A DNA stretch of 64,000 bases, from assembly GCF_900046475.1 (NCBI RefSeq), contig NZ_FCOU01000001.1, forward strand, positions 62,001-126,000. The letters run 5' to 3'. Both the position numbers and the translations under genes were made by a program. The notes beneath the pieces were generated by a model, which made no database searches, was not told the DNA's origin, and worked only from the letters and a program-made list of their open reading frames with translations. This stretch comes from Collinsella ihumii. GTDB lineage: Bacteria > Actinomycetota > Coriobacteriia > Coriobacteriales > Coriobacteriaceae. Shown here one piece after another: positions 33,259-41,627 of this stretch; the first letter of the stretch is position 1, and each line of letters starts with the position of its first letter.

Positions 33259-33981
33259 GTGAAAGCCCGATACGACGCTATCTTTCGCGACCTGCGCGAC
33301 ACCATCGAGGACGGGACCTACCCGTTCCAGTCCTTCCTCCCCTCGGAGGCGGAGCTGACCCGGTACTACACCTGCTCGCACAACACGCTTCGGCGCGCGC
33401 TCGGGCTCTTGCGCGAACAGGGCTACGTGCAGCCGGTGCACGGCAAGGGCGTGCGCGTGGTCTTCCAGAAAACGGAGCGCGAGACCTTCTCCGTCGGGCA
33501 GATCGAGTCGTTCCGCGAGGCGGGCCGGCGCTCGCATTTTCGAGCCGAGACCCGCGTGGTGGATATCCACCATCTCACCGCCACCGAGCAGATCGCCACC
33601 GCCTACGGCTTCGAGGAGGGGGTCGACCTGACCTACGTCGAGCGCGTGCGCGTCATACACGACGAGGCCCTCATCCGCGACTGCAGCCTGTTTCTCACCG
33701 AAGTCGTCCCCGACATCACCGAGGACATCGCGCGTTCGTCTATATATGAGTACATGGAGCACACGCTGGGCATCACGATCGCCATGAGCAAGCGCACCAT
33801 CACCGGCGAGCGCGCCAACGAGCGTGACCGCGCGCTGCTCGACCTCGACGGCGTCGACTACCTGGCCGTCGTGGACAACCGCACCTTCGACGCGCAGGGC
33901 ATCCTCATCGAGTGCACGCAGTCGCGCCACCGTCTGGACCATTTCCGCTTCCGCGATACAGCCGTGCGCCAGAAGGTGTGA
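33259..33981 (+). CDS. treR: GntR-family regulator of trehalose use (TreR)
   Basis: A 240-residue regulator divergent from the trehalose PTS gene. The N-terminal winged helix (about 1-70) has LPSEAELTRYYTCSHNTLRRAL, and the C-terminal UTRA domain (about 85-235) binds the inducer, trehalose 6-phosphate in known TreR proteins. I chose GTG at 33259, where AARYDAIF-type family similarity starts and GGTGGA lies upstream; the longer frame reads through operator DNA. Confidence 0.87.
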   Translation: MKARYDAIFRDLRDTIEDGTYPFQSFLPSEAELTRYYTCSHNTLRRALGLLREQGYVQPVHGKGVRVVFQKTERETFSVGQIESFREAGRRSHFRAETRVVDIHHLTATEQIATAYGFEEGVDLTYVERVRVIHDEALIRDCSLFLTEVVPDITEDIARSSIYEYMEHTLGITIAMSKRTITGERANERDRALLDLDGVDYLAVVDNRTFDAQGILIECTQSRHRLDHFRFRDTAVRQKV

Positions 33982-33991
33982 TGAGACGGGG

Positions 33992-34026
33992 GCCGCTTGC
34001 CCCCGGCAGCCGAGGGGGCAAGCGGC
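33992..34026. terminator. Hairpin between convergent treR and ABC genes
   Basis: GCCGCTTGCCCCC and GGGGGCAAGCGGC form a 13-base-pair stem about 10 bases after the treR stop codon. It probably serves as an end point for both transcripts, although no U tract follows the stem. Confidence 0.5.
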
Positions 34027-34051
34027 ACCGCCCAAAAAATCCAATTGTGCG

Positions 34052-35785
34052 CTACAGCATCCAGTCGGCGCTTTCGCGCTGCAGGCGGACCATGCGCGCG
34101 AACAGGCCGTCGGCCGCAAGCAACTCGTCGGGGCTCCCCTGCTCCACGACGCGCCCCTCGTCGAGCACCACGATCTTGTTCGCCGAGAGCACCGTGCGCA
34201 TGCGGTGGGCGATCACGATGACGGTCCGGTCCGCCAGCAGCCGCGACAGCGCCGTCTGCACCGCCGTCTCGTTCTCGACGTCAAGACTCGCCGTCGCCTC
34301 GTCGAGCAGCACGACCGGTGCGTCCTTGAGCAGGGCGCGGGCGATCGAGATGCGCTGGCGCTCGCCGCCGGAAAGCTTGGAGCCGTTCTCGCCGATCATC
34401 GTGTCGTAGCCCTGCGGCATGCGGGAGACGAAGTCGTCGCAGTTGGCAGCCCGCGCCGCCGCGAGCACCTCCTCGTCGGTGGCATCGCGCCGGCCCAGGC
34501 GGATATTGCCCATCACCGTGTCGTCGAACAGCAAGACGTCTTGGAACACCACGGAGAAGTCGCGCAGCAGCGACTCGTGGTCCACGGCCGAGACGTCCAC
34601 GCCGCCCACGCTCACCCGGCCATCCGACGCGTCCCAGAAGCGGGCCGCCAGGCGGGCGCACGTGGACTTGCCGGATCCGGAGGGGCCCACGAGCGCGGTG
34701 ACCTCCCCCTCGCGCGCCGTGAAGCTCACATGCGAGAGCACCTGCTCCGCGCCGCCGTACGAGAAGCTCACGTCGTCGAACACCACATCATGGCCGACCG
34801 GCTCGAACGCGCCGTCTCCCGTGGCGAGCGGCTCCTCGTAAAACGAGCGCATGCGGGCGGACGCCGTGCGCGCGGAGAACAGCTCGGCGATCAGCATGAG
34901 GCACTGGTCGAACGGCGCGTAGATGCGGCTCACCACGACGAGGAAGGCGAACAGCGTCATGAACGTGCAGGTGCCGTCCATGATGAAGGCCGCGCCGGCG
35001 AGCACCGTGGTCGCAAAGCCCAGGCGCAGGATGATCTGGCCGCCGTTCACGCACACGCCGCACGCGATCTCGCTTTTGAACGCCTGGCGCTCGGCCTCGT
35101 CGACGTCGCGGCGAATGTGCTCGAGATAGCGCTCCTCCTGGTTGGTGGCGCGCACCTCGCGCACGCACTCGAGCGCTTCCTGGATATCCTCGGAGATCGC
35201 AAGCCCCCGCATGCGGGTGGCGTGCATCATCGGCTGCAGGGCCGAGCGCGCGCCGAACAGCACCGCCAGGCCGACCGGGCAGCTCCACAGGGAGGCGAGG
35301 GCGAGGCGCCAGTCGAACGCGAAGAGCCCCACCGCCGCCACGCCAAGCGTGATGTAGGCGCCGTAGAGCTCCGGCAGCACATGGCTGTAGGCGTGCTCGG
35401 TCGTCTTGACGTCGGTCATGAGCGTCTCGGTGAGATCCGCGAGGTCGCGGCGGCCGAAAAACGACAGCGGCAGCTTGCGCAGGCGCTCGGCGAGGTTGAT
35501 GCGCTGGCGGCCGCTCTCCTTGTAGATCACGCCGTACTGATAGTAGTAGGCGTAGTACTCCGCCACGAACAGTGCGATGATGAACACGGCCAGGCCCGCC
35601 AGATACGGAAGCGGGTCGGGCAGGGCGGCGCCGTCTGTGAGGTGCGCCATGAACGCATCCATCAGCATATAGATGATGCCGACGCCGGCGAACACGGCGA
35701 TGTTGGCCGCCGCGGTCCACGCGGCACCGAGCTTGACGTTGCGCACGCCCTCGTCGGTGAGCGCGTACTTCTCCTTGATGCTCAT
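34052..35785 (-). CDS. ABC transporter, fused membrane/ATPase protein (IrtB/YbtQ-like)
   Basis: A 577-residue half transporter: six-helix membrane domain (about 1-320) and ATPase domain (about 340-577) with Walker [10 protein letters not shown], signature LSGGERQR and Walker B VVLLDEATASLDVENE. The ENE after the D-loop is typical of the YbtPQ/IrtAB group, which imports iron-siderophore complexes despite an exporter fold. The ATG at 35785 overlaps the stop of the partner gene by four bases. The substrate is inferred only. Confidence 0.82.
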   Translation of the reverse strand: MSIKEKYALTDEGVRNVKLGAAWTAAANIAVFAGVGIIYMLMDAFMAHLTDGAALPDPLPYLAGLAVFIIALFVAEYYAYYYQYGVIYKESGRQRINLAERLRKLPLSFFGRRDLADLTETLMTDVKTTEHAYSHVLPELYGAYITLGVAAVGLFAFDWRLALASLWSCPVGLAVLFGARSALQPMMHATRMRGLAISEDIQEALECVREVRATNQEERYLEHIRRDVDEAERQAFKSEIACGVCVNGGQIILRLGFATTVLAGAAFIMDGTCTFMTLFAFLVVVSRIYAPFDQCLMLIAELFSARTASARMRSFYEEPLATGDGAFEPVGHDVVFDDVSFSYGGAEQVLSHVSFTAREGEVTALVGPSGSGKSTCARLAARFWDASDGRVSVGGVDVSAVDHESLLRDFSVVFQDVLLFDDTVMGNIRLGRRDATDEEVLAAARAANCDDFVSRMPQGYDTMIGENGSKLSGGERQRISIARALLKDAPVVLLDEATASLDVENETAVQTALSRLLADRTVIVIAHRMRTVLSANKIVVLDEGRVVEQGSPDELLAADGLFARMVRLQRESADWML

Positions 35786-37632
35786 CGGGCATCGCCCCTC
35801 TCCGTTGACGCCGCGTCGCTCGAGATGCGCCAGCTCACGGCCTGCTCGTAATCGGCCCACATGCGCGCGTAGATGCCGCCTGCGGCAAGCAGCTGCCCAT
35901 GCGAACCCTGCTCGGCCACGCGTCCTCGGTCGAGCACCACGATGTTGTCCGCGCCGCGCACCGTCGAGAGTCGATGGGCAATCATGATCACCGTGCGCGG
36001 GGCGCCGTCGCGGCTGCGCGCGAGGCGCTTGAAGGCCTTTTGAATCTTGACCTCGTTTTCCGGGTCGGCGAACGCCGTCGCCTCGTCGAGCACGACCACG
36101 GGCGCGTCCTTCAGGATCGCACGGGCGATCATGAGGCGCTGAACCTCGCCGCCGGACAGATACGTGCCGCCCGTCCCCACCAGCGTGTCGACTCCTTGTG
36201 GCAGCTTCTCCAGGATGTCGTCGCACTGGGCCGCGGAAAGAGCCGCCAGGATCTCCTCGCGCGACGCTTCGGGGCGCGAGGCGCGCACGTTCTCGAGCAC
36301 GGTCTGCCTGAACAGCCGGTTCGCCTGGAACACGAAGGCCACGCGGTCCATGAGGTCGTGCGGGTCGAGATCGCGCACGTCGACGCCCCCGAGCGACACG
36401 CGTCCGGAATCGACGTCCCAAAAGCGCGGGACGAGGCTCGCCGCCGTCGTCTTGCCGCCGCCCGACGGGCCCACGAGGGCCACCGTCGCGCCCGCCGGAA
36501 CCTCGAAGCTCACATGGTCGAGCGCCGGCTCCTCGGCACCCTCGTACGTAAAGGTCACGTCCTCGAAGCGCACGTCGTTGCCCGCAGGGGCCTGCACCCG
36601 TCTCGGAGCCCGGATCACGGGCGCCGCCAGCACCTCGTTCACGCGCGAGACGGCGTCGGCAGCCGATTGGAACGCCTCGGACATGAACATCACGCGGGTC
36701 ATGGCCGTCGGAATCACCGCGGCGAAGATCGTATAGAACGCCACGTTCGCCACGAAGGAGGCGAAATCCGTCTCGCCCGGGGCGAGCAGTAGCGCGACCG
36801 GCACCAAGAACACCACGACGCCGTTGATGATCGTAAGCGACAGCGACTGCGGAACCTGGCACCATGTGACCGCGTAGTCCTGCGCCAGACGCGTGAACTC
36901 CTCGATCGCATCGTGGAACGCGCGGAACGAGTAGACGGTCTGCTGGAACACCTTCACCACGGGGATGCCGCGCACATATTCCGTGCCCGTCTTGTTCATC
37001 TTGACGAGCGACTCCATGTAGCGCGTCATGAAATCCATGCCCCGGCCGCCCATCATGTAGAACAGGCAGGCGAGCGAGATGGCGACCGCCGCCAGGCACG
37101 CGAGGCCGAGCCGCCAGTCGAACACGAAGAACAGCACGAGCATGCCGACGATCATGGCGATGCTGCCGGCCGTGTCGGGCAGCTTGTGCGCAAGCAGGCC
37201 CTCGGTCTCGGCGGCGCAGCCGTCCACCACGCGGCGCAGCGCGCCGCTCGCATGGGTGTCGAAATAGCCGAGACTCGTGTGCATGAGATGCTCGGTGGCG
37301 CGCTTGCGCATGTTGGAAGCGCAGCGGAAGGCGGCCGCGTGTGTGCACATGAGCCCCGCGAAATACAGCAGGATCGAACCCACGGCAAAGACCAGCGCCC
37401 ACCATCCGTAGACGCCGATGCCCGTCGCCGCGCTCCAATCGGGTGCCACCGCGATGAGGTCGCGGGCGACGAGCCAGATGCATATATAGGGACCGAAGCT
37501 GATAAGCATCGATGCCGCCGAGAGCAAGCAGCCCACATAGGTGAGCACGCGGCGTTCTTCTGCAAAATCGAGCAGCTGGGATATGGCGCCGCGCCCCTTG
37601 CCCTGGGCGGCGGACTCACCGTTTTGTCCCAT
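35782..37632 (-). CDS. ABC transporter, fused membrane/ATPase protein (IrtA/YbtP-like)
   Basis: A 616-residue half transporter and partner of the next gene. The ATPase domain has Walker A GPSGGGKTT, signature YLSGGEVQR and Walker B VVVLDEATAFADPENE. The DEATAFADPENE form is, to my knowledge, typical of siderophore-linked ABC transporters of the YbtP/IrtA type, not of drug exporters. The pair probably forms a heterodimer. A divergent AraC-type regulator (as in the ybt locus) and an iron-box-like promoter element support an iron link. Confidence 0.82.
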   Translation of the reverse strand: MGQNGESAAQGKGRGAISQLLDFAEERRVLTYVGCLLSAASMLISFGPYICIWLVARDLIAVAPDWSAATGIGVYGWWALVFAVGSILLYFAGLMCTHAAAFRCASNMRKRATEHLMHTSLGYFDTHASGALRRVVDGCAAETEGLLAHKLPDTAGSIAMIVGMLVLFFVFDWRLGLACLAAVAISLACLFYMMGGRGMDFMTRYMESLVKMNKTGTEYVRGIPVVKVFQQTVYSFRAFHDAIEEFTRLAQDYAVTWCQVPQSLSLTIINGVVVFLVPVALLLAPGETDFASFVANVAFYTIFAAVIPTAMTRVMFMSEAFQSAADAVSRVNEVLAAPVIRAPRRVQAPAGNDVRFEDVTFTYEGAEEPALDHVSFEVPAGATVALVGPSGGGKTTAASLVPRFWDVDSGRVSLGGVDVRDLDPHDLMDRVAFVFQANRLFRQTVLENVRASRPEASREEILAALSAAQCDDILEKLPQGVDTLVGTGGTYLSGGEVQRLMIARAILKDAPVVVLDEATAFADPENEVKIQKAFKRLARSRDGAPRTVIMIAHRLSTVRGADNIVVLDRGRVAEQGSHGQLLAAGGIYARMWADYEQAVSWRISSDAASTERGDAR

Positions 37633-37660
37633 GGGATACCCCCTTCTCTCTTGTTTTGTT

Positions 37661-37702
37661 GAGCTAGTCTAACTTATCATTCGAGTGAACGTTGGCTAAC
37701 TC
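37661..37702. promoter_or_regulatory. DtxR-like half sites between the ABC genes and araC gene
   Basis: Read on the minus strand, 37661-37676 is TAAGTTAGACTAGCTC, about 10 of 14 matches to the DtxR/IdeR core AGGTTAGCCTAACC. A second GGCTAACTC lies at 37694-37702. The same half site occurs in front of feoA. Confidence 0.4.
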
Positions 37703-38758
37703 ATGGAGGCCAGATTGGGACGAATTCGAAACGATGCGGCATCCTGCGCGGCACCGCGGGCACGCGCCCGCGCGCACGACCGCCTCTCGATGCTCTACGA
37801 GCCGCAGGTCGAGCAGTTCGGCATCGCGCTCGAACCGTGCGGCGAGGCCCTCGCGGGCCGTGCGTCCACCGACGATGCCGATGCCGCCGTCTTCGTGTAC
37901 CGCATCGACGGCTGCTGCGTCGTCACCTCGCACCGCGTGCTCGTGAAGCGCGACATGCCGTTTTTCGAGCAATCCGTGCCGGGCCTGTGCGTCTGCACCC
38001 TTTCGCGCGACAGCCTCGCCCTGTGCCCGGTCGCGCCCCCGCGGCGCAGCCGTCCGCACGGCAACGTCGCCATCTTTGGCGACGGGGCTATGAAAAGCGA
38101 CCGGTCGATCCTGCGCGCCGGAACGCGGCAGGACGCGACGTCGATCATGCTTTTGCCCCGATGGTTCGACCGGCTGGACGGTCGCGCGCGCCATGCGGCG
38201 CGCGCCCTCATGGAGGAACCGGGCGACACGTGCATCGGGGATACCGCGGCAGCGCTCGACCGCACGATGCGCGCCCTGACGCCGCTGTTCGGCGGAAGAC
38301 TCGCCGATCTGGCGATGCTGCATGCGCATACGGGGCGTGCGGCGCTGACCGCGCTCGGGTGGTACCTCGAGCGGACGCGCGCCGAGGCCGCAGCGGGCAC
38401 GCGGGAGCAACGGCAGCTGGTTCGCAGCGCGCAATGCCACGTCGGAATCAATCTGGATAAACCGCTCTCGCTCGATCAGGTCGCCCGCGACCTGCTAACC
38501 AGCCGCACGCGCCTGTGTGCCGCATTCAAGCAGGAGACGGGCGAGAGCCTGGGCGCCTACATCCGCCGAACGCGCATGGAGCGCGCCGCGGAGCTGCTGG
38601 ACAACCCCCGTCTCGACATCGCCGCCATCGCGTGCGCCGTGGGCTATCCGCGCACGTCGAGCTTCACCGTCGCTTTCGAGCACGCCTTCGGTTGCTCCCC
38701 TACCGCCTTTCGCGCGCGGTGCGGTGGCGCTCTCGGACGGGATCGTTTTTGCCCATGA
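37703..38758 (+). CDS. AraC-family transcriptional regulator
   Basis: A 351-residue regulator. The C-terminal 100 residues form the two helix-turn-helix motifs (SLDQVARDLLTSRTRLCAAF and IAAIACAVGYPRTSSFTVAF), with the second ending in GCSPTAFR. The N-terminal 240 residues resemble nothing that I recognise and probably sense a ligand. It is divergent from the ABC pair, as YbtA is from ybtPQ. No ribosome site precedes the ATG at 37703, so the start is uncertain; the mRNA may be leaderless. Confidence 0.82.
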   Translation: MEARLGRIRNDAASCAAPRARARAHDRLSMLYEPQVEQFGIALEPCGEALAGRASTDDADAAVFVYRIDGCCVVTSHRVLVKRDMPFFEQSVPGLCVCTLSRDSLALCPVAPPRRSRPHGNVAIFGDGAMKSDRSILRAGTRQDATSIMLLPRWFDRLDGRARHAARALMEEPGDTCIGDTAAALDRTMRALTPLFGGRLADLAMLHAHTGRAALTALGWYLERTRAEAAAGTREQRQLVRSAQCHVGINLDKPLSLDQVARDLLTSRTRLCAAFKQETGESLGAYIRRTRMERAAELLDNPRLDIAAIACAVGYPRTSSFTVAFEHAFGCSPTAFRARCGGALGRDRFCP

Positions 38759-38787
38759 CGGTGCGCTGTGCCATCATGGGCAAAAAC
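38745..38787. terminator. Inverted repeat overlapping the araC stop codon
   Basis: GTTTTTGCCCATGA and TCATGGGCAAAAAC are exact complements separated by 15 bases. The stop codon TGA is inside the left arm. It may end the araC transcript or act in both directions. Confidence 0.5.
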
Positions 38788-38827
38788 AACACCGTTCCAA
38801 ACAGTGCCGCCGCCGGGAGGGCATCTC

Positions 38828-40030
38828 ATGCGTATAGGAGAAACCTATAGGACCATCGCGATACTCGCCCTCATCGGTATACCCATCGGCATCGCGGTCG
38901 GCGCCATCGATGCACTGTTCGGCCGCGTGCTGCTCGTCATCACCAGTTTCCGCGATGCGCATCCCTGGCAGCTCGTCCCGTTTCTTGCCCTTGCAGGCGT
39001 GGCGATCGCATGGGCGTATCGCCGCTCCGGCAAGAACACCGGACGGGGCATGGGCCTCGTGTTCGACGTCGGCCACGGCACGGAACCCGAAATTCCCCTG
39101 CGCCTCGTCCCCCTCATCATGGGGGGCACGTGGATCACGCACCTGTTCGGCGGTAGCGCCGGCCGAGAGGGCGTGGCGGTTCAGATCGGCGCCACCCTCG
39201 CGCACGGGGTCGGAAGAAAGCTCCCTCTGCGCGATGTGGGCAACACCTTTTTGGTCTGCGGCATGGCCGCCGGCTTCGCGGGCCTGTTCCGCACGCCGCT
39301 TGCCGCCTGCATCTTCGCCCTCGAGGTCCTGGTGGCGGGCAGGCTCGAGTACCGTGCGCTGTCCTGCGCGCTCACCGCGTCGTTTGCCGCCAGCATGACC
39401 TCGGGCGCCCTGGGGCTCGAGAAATTCGAGGTCCCGCTTGCCGAGGCCCTCGCCATCACGCCCGCCTCGCTCGTGCAGCTCTGCCTGGCGGGCATCGTCT
39501 TCGGGCTGGTCGGCGGTGCCTTCGCCTGGTGCCTCGCCGCAGCCAAACGGCAGGCCGCGCGCATCGGCAACCCGCTCGTGCGCATCGCCGTCATCGGCGT
39601 CGCGCTGTCGGTCGCGCTGCTCGCGCTGTGGCAGGGCCGCTATGCCGGCCTGGGCACCAACCTCATCTCCGCGAGCTTTTCTGGCGAGGGCGCTGGCGGC
39701 ATCTTCGTCTGGGACTGGGCGCTCAAATTCGCCCTCACGGTTACCACGCTTGCCGCCGGCTACCAGGGCGGCGAGGTGACCCCGCTGTTCTCCATCGGCG
39801 CGAGCCTGGGCGTCGTGCTTGCAGGCGCGCTCGGGCTTCCCCTCGAGCTGACGGCGGCGCTTGGCTACGCGGCCGTCTTCGGAGGCGCCACCAACACGAT
39901 GCTCGCGCCCATCCTCATCGGCGGCGAGGTCTTTGGCTTTGAGAACCTGCCCGCGTTCTTCGTCGTATGCGCGGTGGGCTACCTCGTGAACGGCAACCGC
40001 TCGATCTACACGGGCCAGACGCGCATCTGA
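38828..40030 (+). CDS. CLC-family channel/antiporter, fluoride (CLC-F)-like
   Basis: A 400-residue polytopic protein. GGSAGREGVAVQIGATL carries the gating glutamate (GREG), and YQGGEVTPLFSIGASLG matches the CLC-F subgroup (GGEVTPLF), which exports fluoride. The chloride-type GSGIP motif is not seen. The start at 38828 follows GGGAGG. I could not find a fluoride riboswitch in the 70-base leader. Acting on fluoride is therefore an inference from the motif type. Confidence 0.82.
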   Translation: MRIGETYRTIAILALIGIPIGIAVGAIDALFGRVLLVITSFRDAHPWQLVPFLALAGVAIAWAYRRSGKNTGRGMGLVFDVGHGTEPEIPLRLVPLIMGGTWITHLFGGSAGREGVAVQIGATLAHGVGRKLPLRDVGNTFLVCGMAAGFAGLFRTPLAACIFALEVLVAGRLEYRALSCALTASFAASMTSGALGLEKFEVPLAEALAITPASLVQLCLAGIVFGLVGGAFAWCLAAAKRQAARIGNPLVRIAVIGVALSVALLALWQGRYAGLGTNLISASFSGEGAGGIFVWDWALKFALTVTTLAAGYQGGEVTPLFSIGASLGVVLAGALGLPLELTAALGYAAVFGGATNTMLAPILIGGEVFGFENLPAFFVVCAVGYLVNGNRSIYTGQTRI

Positions 40031-40064
40031 TGGGTTGGAACGAACCCGTCCCCAACGAACCCAT
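40031..40064. repeat. Dispersed repeat family B
   Basis: TGGGTTGGAACGAACCCGTC followed by CCCAACGAACCCA. TGGGTT and AACCCA close the palindrome. It begins directly after the stop codon of the CLC gene and ends in the promoter of the next gene. Confidence 0.75.
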
Positions 40065-40103
40065 GGTATACTTGTTCGAACATGTTAGCCATAAGGAGCT
40101 CCT

Positions 40104-40487
40104 ATGCGCATCGAACACGTCGCGCTGTATGTCAACGACCTGGATGCCGCCAAGCAGTTCTTCACGCGCTATTTCGACGCCCGGTCCAACGAGCTGTACC
40201 ACAACGCCACGACAGGATTTCGCTCCTATTTCCTCTCGTTCGATGACGGCGCGCGCCTCGAGATCATGACGCGCCCCGACATGGACGACCTGGAGAAGCC
40301 GCTTGCAAGGACCGGCTTTGCGCATCCTGCCTTCAGCGTCGGAAGCCCCGAGGCCGTCGACCGCCTGACCGCGCAGCTCGCCGCCGACGGGTACCGGGTC
40401 GCAAGCGGCCCGCGCACCACGGGCGACGGATACTACGAGAGCTGCATCGTGGCGCTTGAGGGCAACCAGATCGAGATCACCGTGTAA
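40104..40487 (+). CDS. VOC-family (glyoxalase-like) protein
   Basis: A 127-residue protein of the vicinal oxygen chelate fold. Two beta-alpha-beta repeats start at MRIEHVALYVNDLDAAKQFF and FAHPAFSVGSPEAVDRL. Metal ligands are probably His5, Glu near LEIM, His in FAHPAFS and Glu in IEITV. AAGGAG lies before the ATG. Members include lactoylglutathione lyase and resistance proteins; no specific reaction can be given. Confidence 0.85.
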   Translation: MRIEHVALYVNDLDAAKQFFTRYFDARSNELYHNATTGFRSYFLSFDDGARLEIMTRPDMDDLEKPLARTGFAHPAFSVGSPEAVDRLTAQLAADGYRVASGPRTTGDGYYESCIVALEGNQIEITV

Positions 40488-40590
40488 TCGACTGCCGCGC
40501 CCCTGCTTAGGAATCGCTTAACTCTGCCATACGGTGCCGTACGCGCGCAGCGCTCCCCTACAATTGAAATCGATCTCGAAGGAGGCCTGC

Positions 40591-41241
40591 ATGCTGCGCA
40601 CCCACATCACCCGTCTTGTCGTCTCCGCGCTTTCGCTGGCGCTCGTGGCGCCCCTTTCCGGCTGCCTGGTCGCCGACAACACCGGATCGCGCATCGACAA
40701 GCTGAGCGACCCGTCCATCCAAGACGCCCTCGACCAGACTTCCGATGCGCTCGGTGACGTGGCCGATGCCCTCGATCAGGTGCAGAGCGACATAGCGGGC
40801 GCCATCAACGACGTGACCGGCACCCTCGAGGACCTCTCCGATCTGCCGAGCGTGCTTACCGACCTGCTCGGGAAAGACGGCGTGCTCTCCAAGGCGCAGA
40901 CCGTGACGGTCGAGGACGCGCAAACGGGAGAGGTGCTCGCCACCTACGACGACGCCTCGGATATCTCACAGCTCACCGACACCCTCAGCGGCATGGATTA
41001 CGCTGCATGGAGGCTCGCCGCATCGCGTCCCGACAGTCCCGAAGAGTTCATCATCCGCGTGAGCCAGACCGAGACCCTGAAGCTCGGCCAGGATCCCGAC
41101 ACGCTTGCGACCAACGAGCTGTTCACCATCACCACGTTCGCCGATTCGCCCGTCATCGAGCTCGACATCGCATCGCTCTCGTTCACGCCGGCACTCGAGC
41201 TCCCCGAAGCCGATATCGCCTGCATCCGCGGCCTCGTCTAA
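40591..41241 (+). CDS. Secreted lipoprotein of unknown function
   Basis: A 216-residue lipoprotein. A signal peptide with lipobox LSGC (Cys at about 25) is followed by a helical segment rich in Asp, Leu and Ala with a heptad look (DALDQTSDALGDVADALDQV) and a C-terminal beta-rich part. I do not recognise a family. AAGGAGG precedes the ATG at good distance. The next gene remnant and terminators follow, so it is a single-gene unit. Confidence 0.72.
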   Translation: MLRTHITRLVVSALSLALVAPLSGCLVADNTGSRIDKLSDPSIQDALDQTSDALGDVADALDQVQSDIAGAINDVTGTLEDLSDLPSVLTDLLGKDGVLSKAQTVTVEDAQTGEVLATYDDASDISQLTDTLSGMDYAAWRLAASRPDSPEEFIIRVSQTETLKLGQDPDTLATNELFTITTFADSPVIELDIASLSFTPALELPEADIACIRGLV

Positions 41242-41267
41242 GCTGCCAAGCAAACACAAGCAACGGC

Positions 41268-41402
41268 GTGAAGAAGCGCTACGGCTTCATCTATGTCGAT
41301 CGCACCGATGACGACCCGCGCGAGTGCCGTCGGTACCGCAAGGATTCGTTTGCCTGGTACCACGACGTGATCGCGAGAAATGGCGCCGGGCTCACGCTGT
41401 AG
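41268..41402 (+). pseudogene. C-terminal remnant of a GH1 (phospho-)beta-glucosidase
   Basis: VKKRYGFIYVDRTDDD followed by RRYRKDSFAWYHDVIARNG is the typical last 45 residues of family GH1 glucosidases (RYGFIYVD, KKSFxWYKxVI). Nothing upstream matches the rest of the 450-residue enzyme. The frame has a proper stop. A GTG begins it, but no ribosome site is seen. Confidence 0.7.
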
Positions 41403-41430
41403 GAGCGCATCACAGACCATTCGCCTGCAA

Positions 41431-41464
41431 AGCCCTCCGGATCCCCGTTGGGATCCGGAGGGCT
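41431..41464 (+). terminator. Intrinsic terminator
   Basis: AGCCCTCCGGATCC and GGATCCGGAGGGCT form a 14-base-pair stem followed by TTCACC, after the GH1 remnant. Confidence 0.65.
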
Positions 41465-41530
41465 TTCACCATGCGGGATGGGCGCTCGACCAAACATGCC
41501 GTGTCGCAGGGCCCATGCCGTAAACCCAGC

Positions 41531-41567
41531 AAAAAGCAGCCCTTGCGCACCGAGCGCAAGGGCTGCT
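41531..41567 (-). terminator. Intrinsic terminator of aspS
   Basis: On the minus strand GCAGCCCTTGCGC, five bases, GCGCAAGGGCTGC, then TTTTTGC. It lies about 60 bases after the aspS stop codon. Confidence 0.85.
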
Positions 41568-41627
41568 TCAGCATGGAGGCGCGGCGCGTTCTGACCGCGT
41601 CTCAATAGTTCCAGACGTGCCGGGGGC

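Noticed and set aside
34052-37483. A single 1143-residue fused protein
   Set aside because: Its first half is the wrong frame of the partner ABC gene; the real genes overlap by four bases and each has its own start.
38759-38827. Fluoride (crcB) riboswitch before the CLC gene
   Set aside because: The short leader lacks the conserved crcB blocks that I could recognise; only an inverted repeat is visible.
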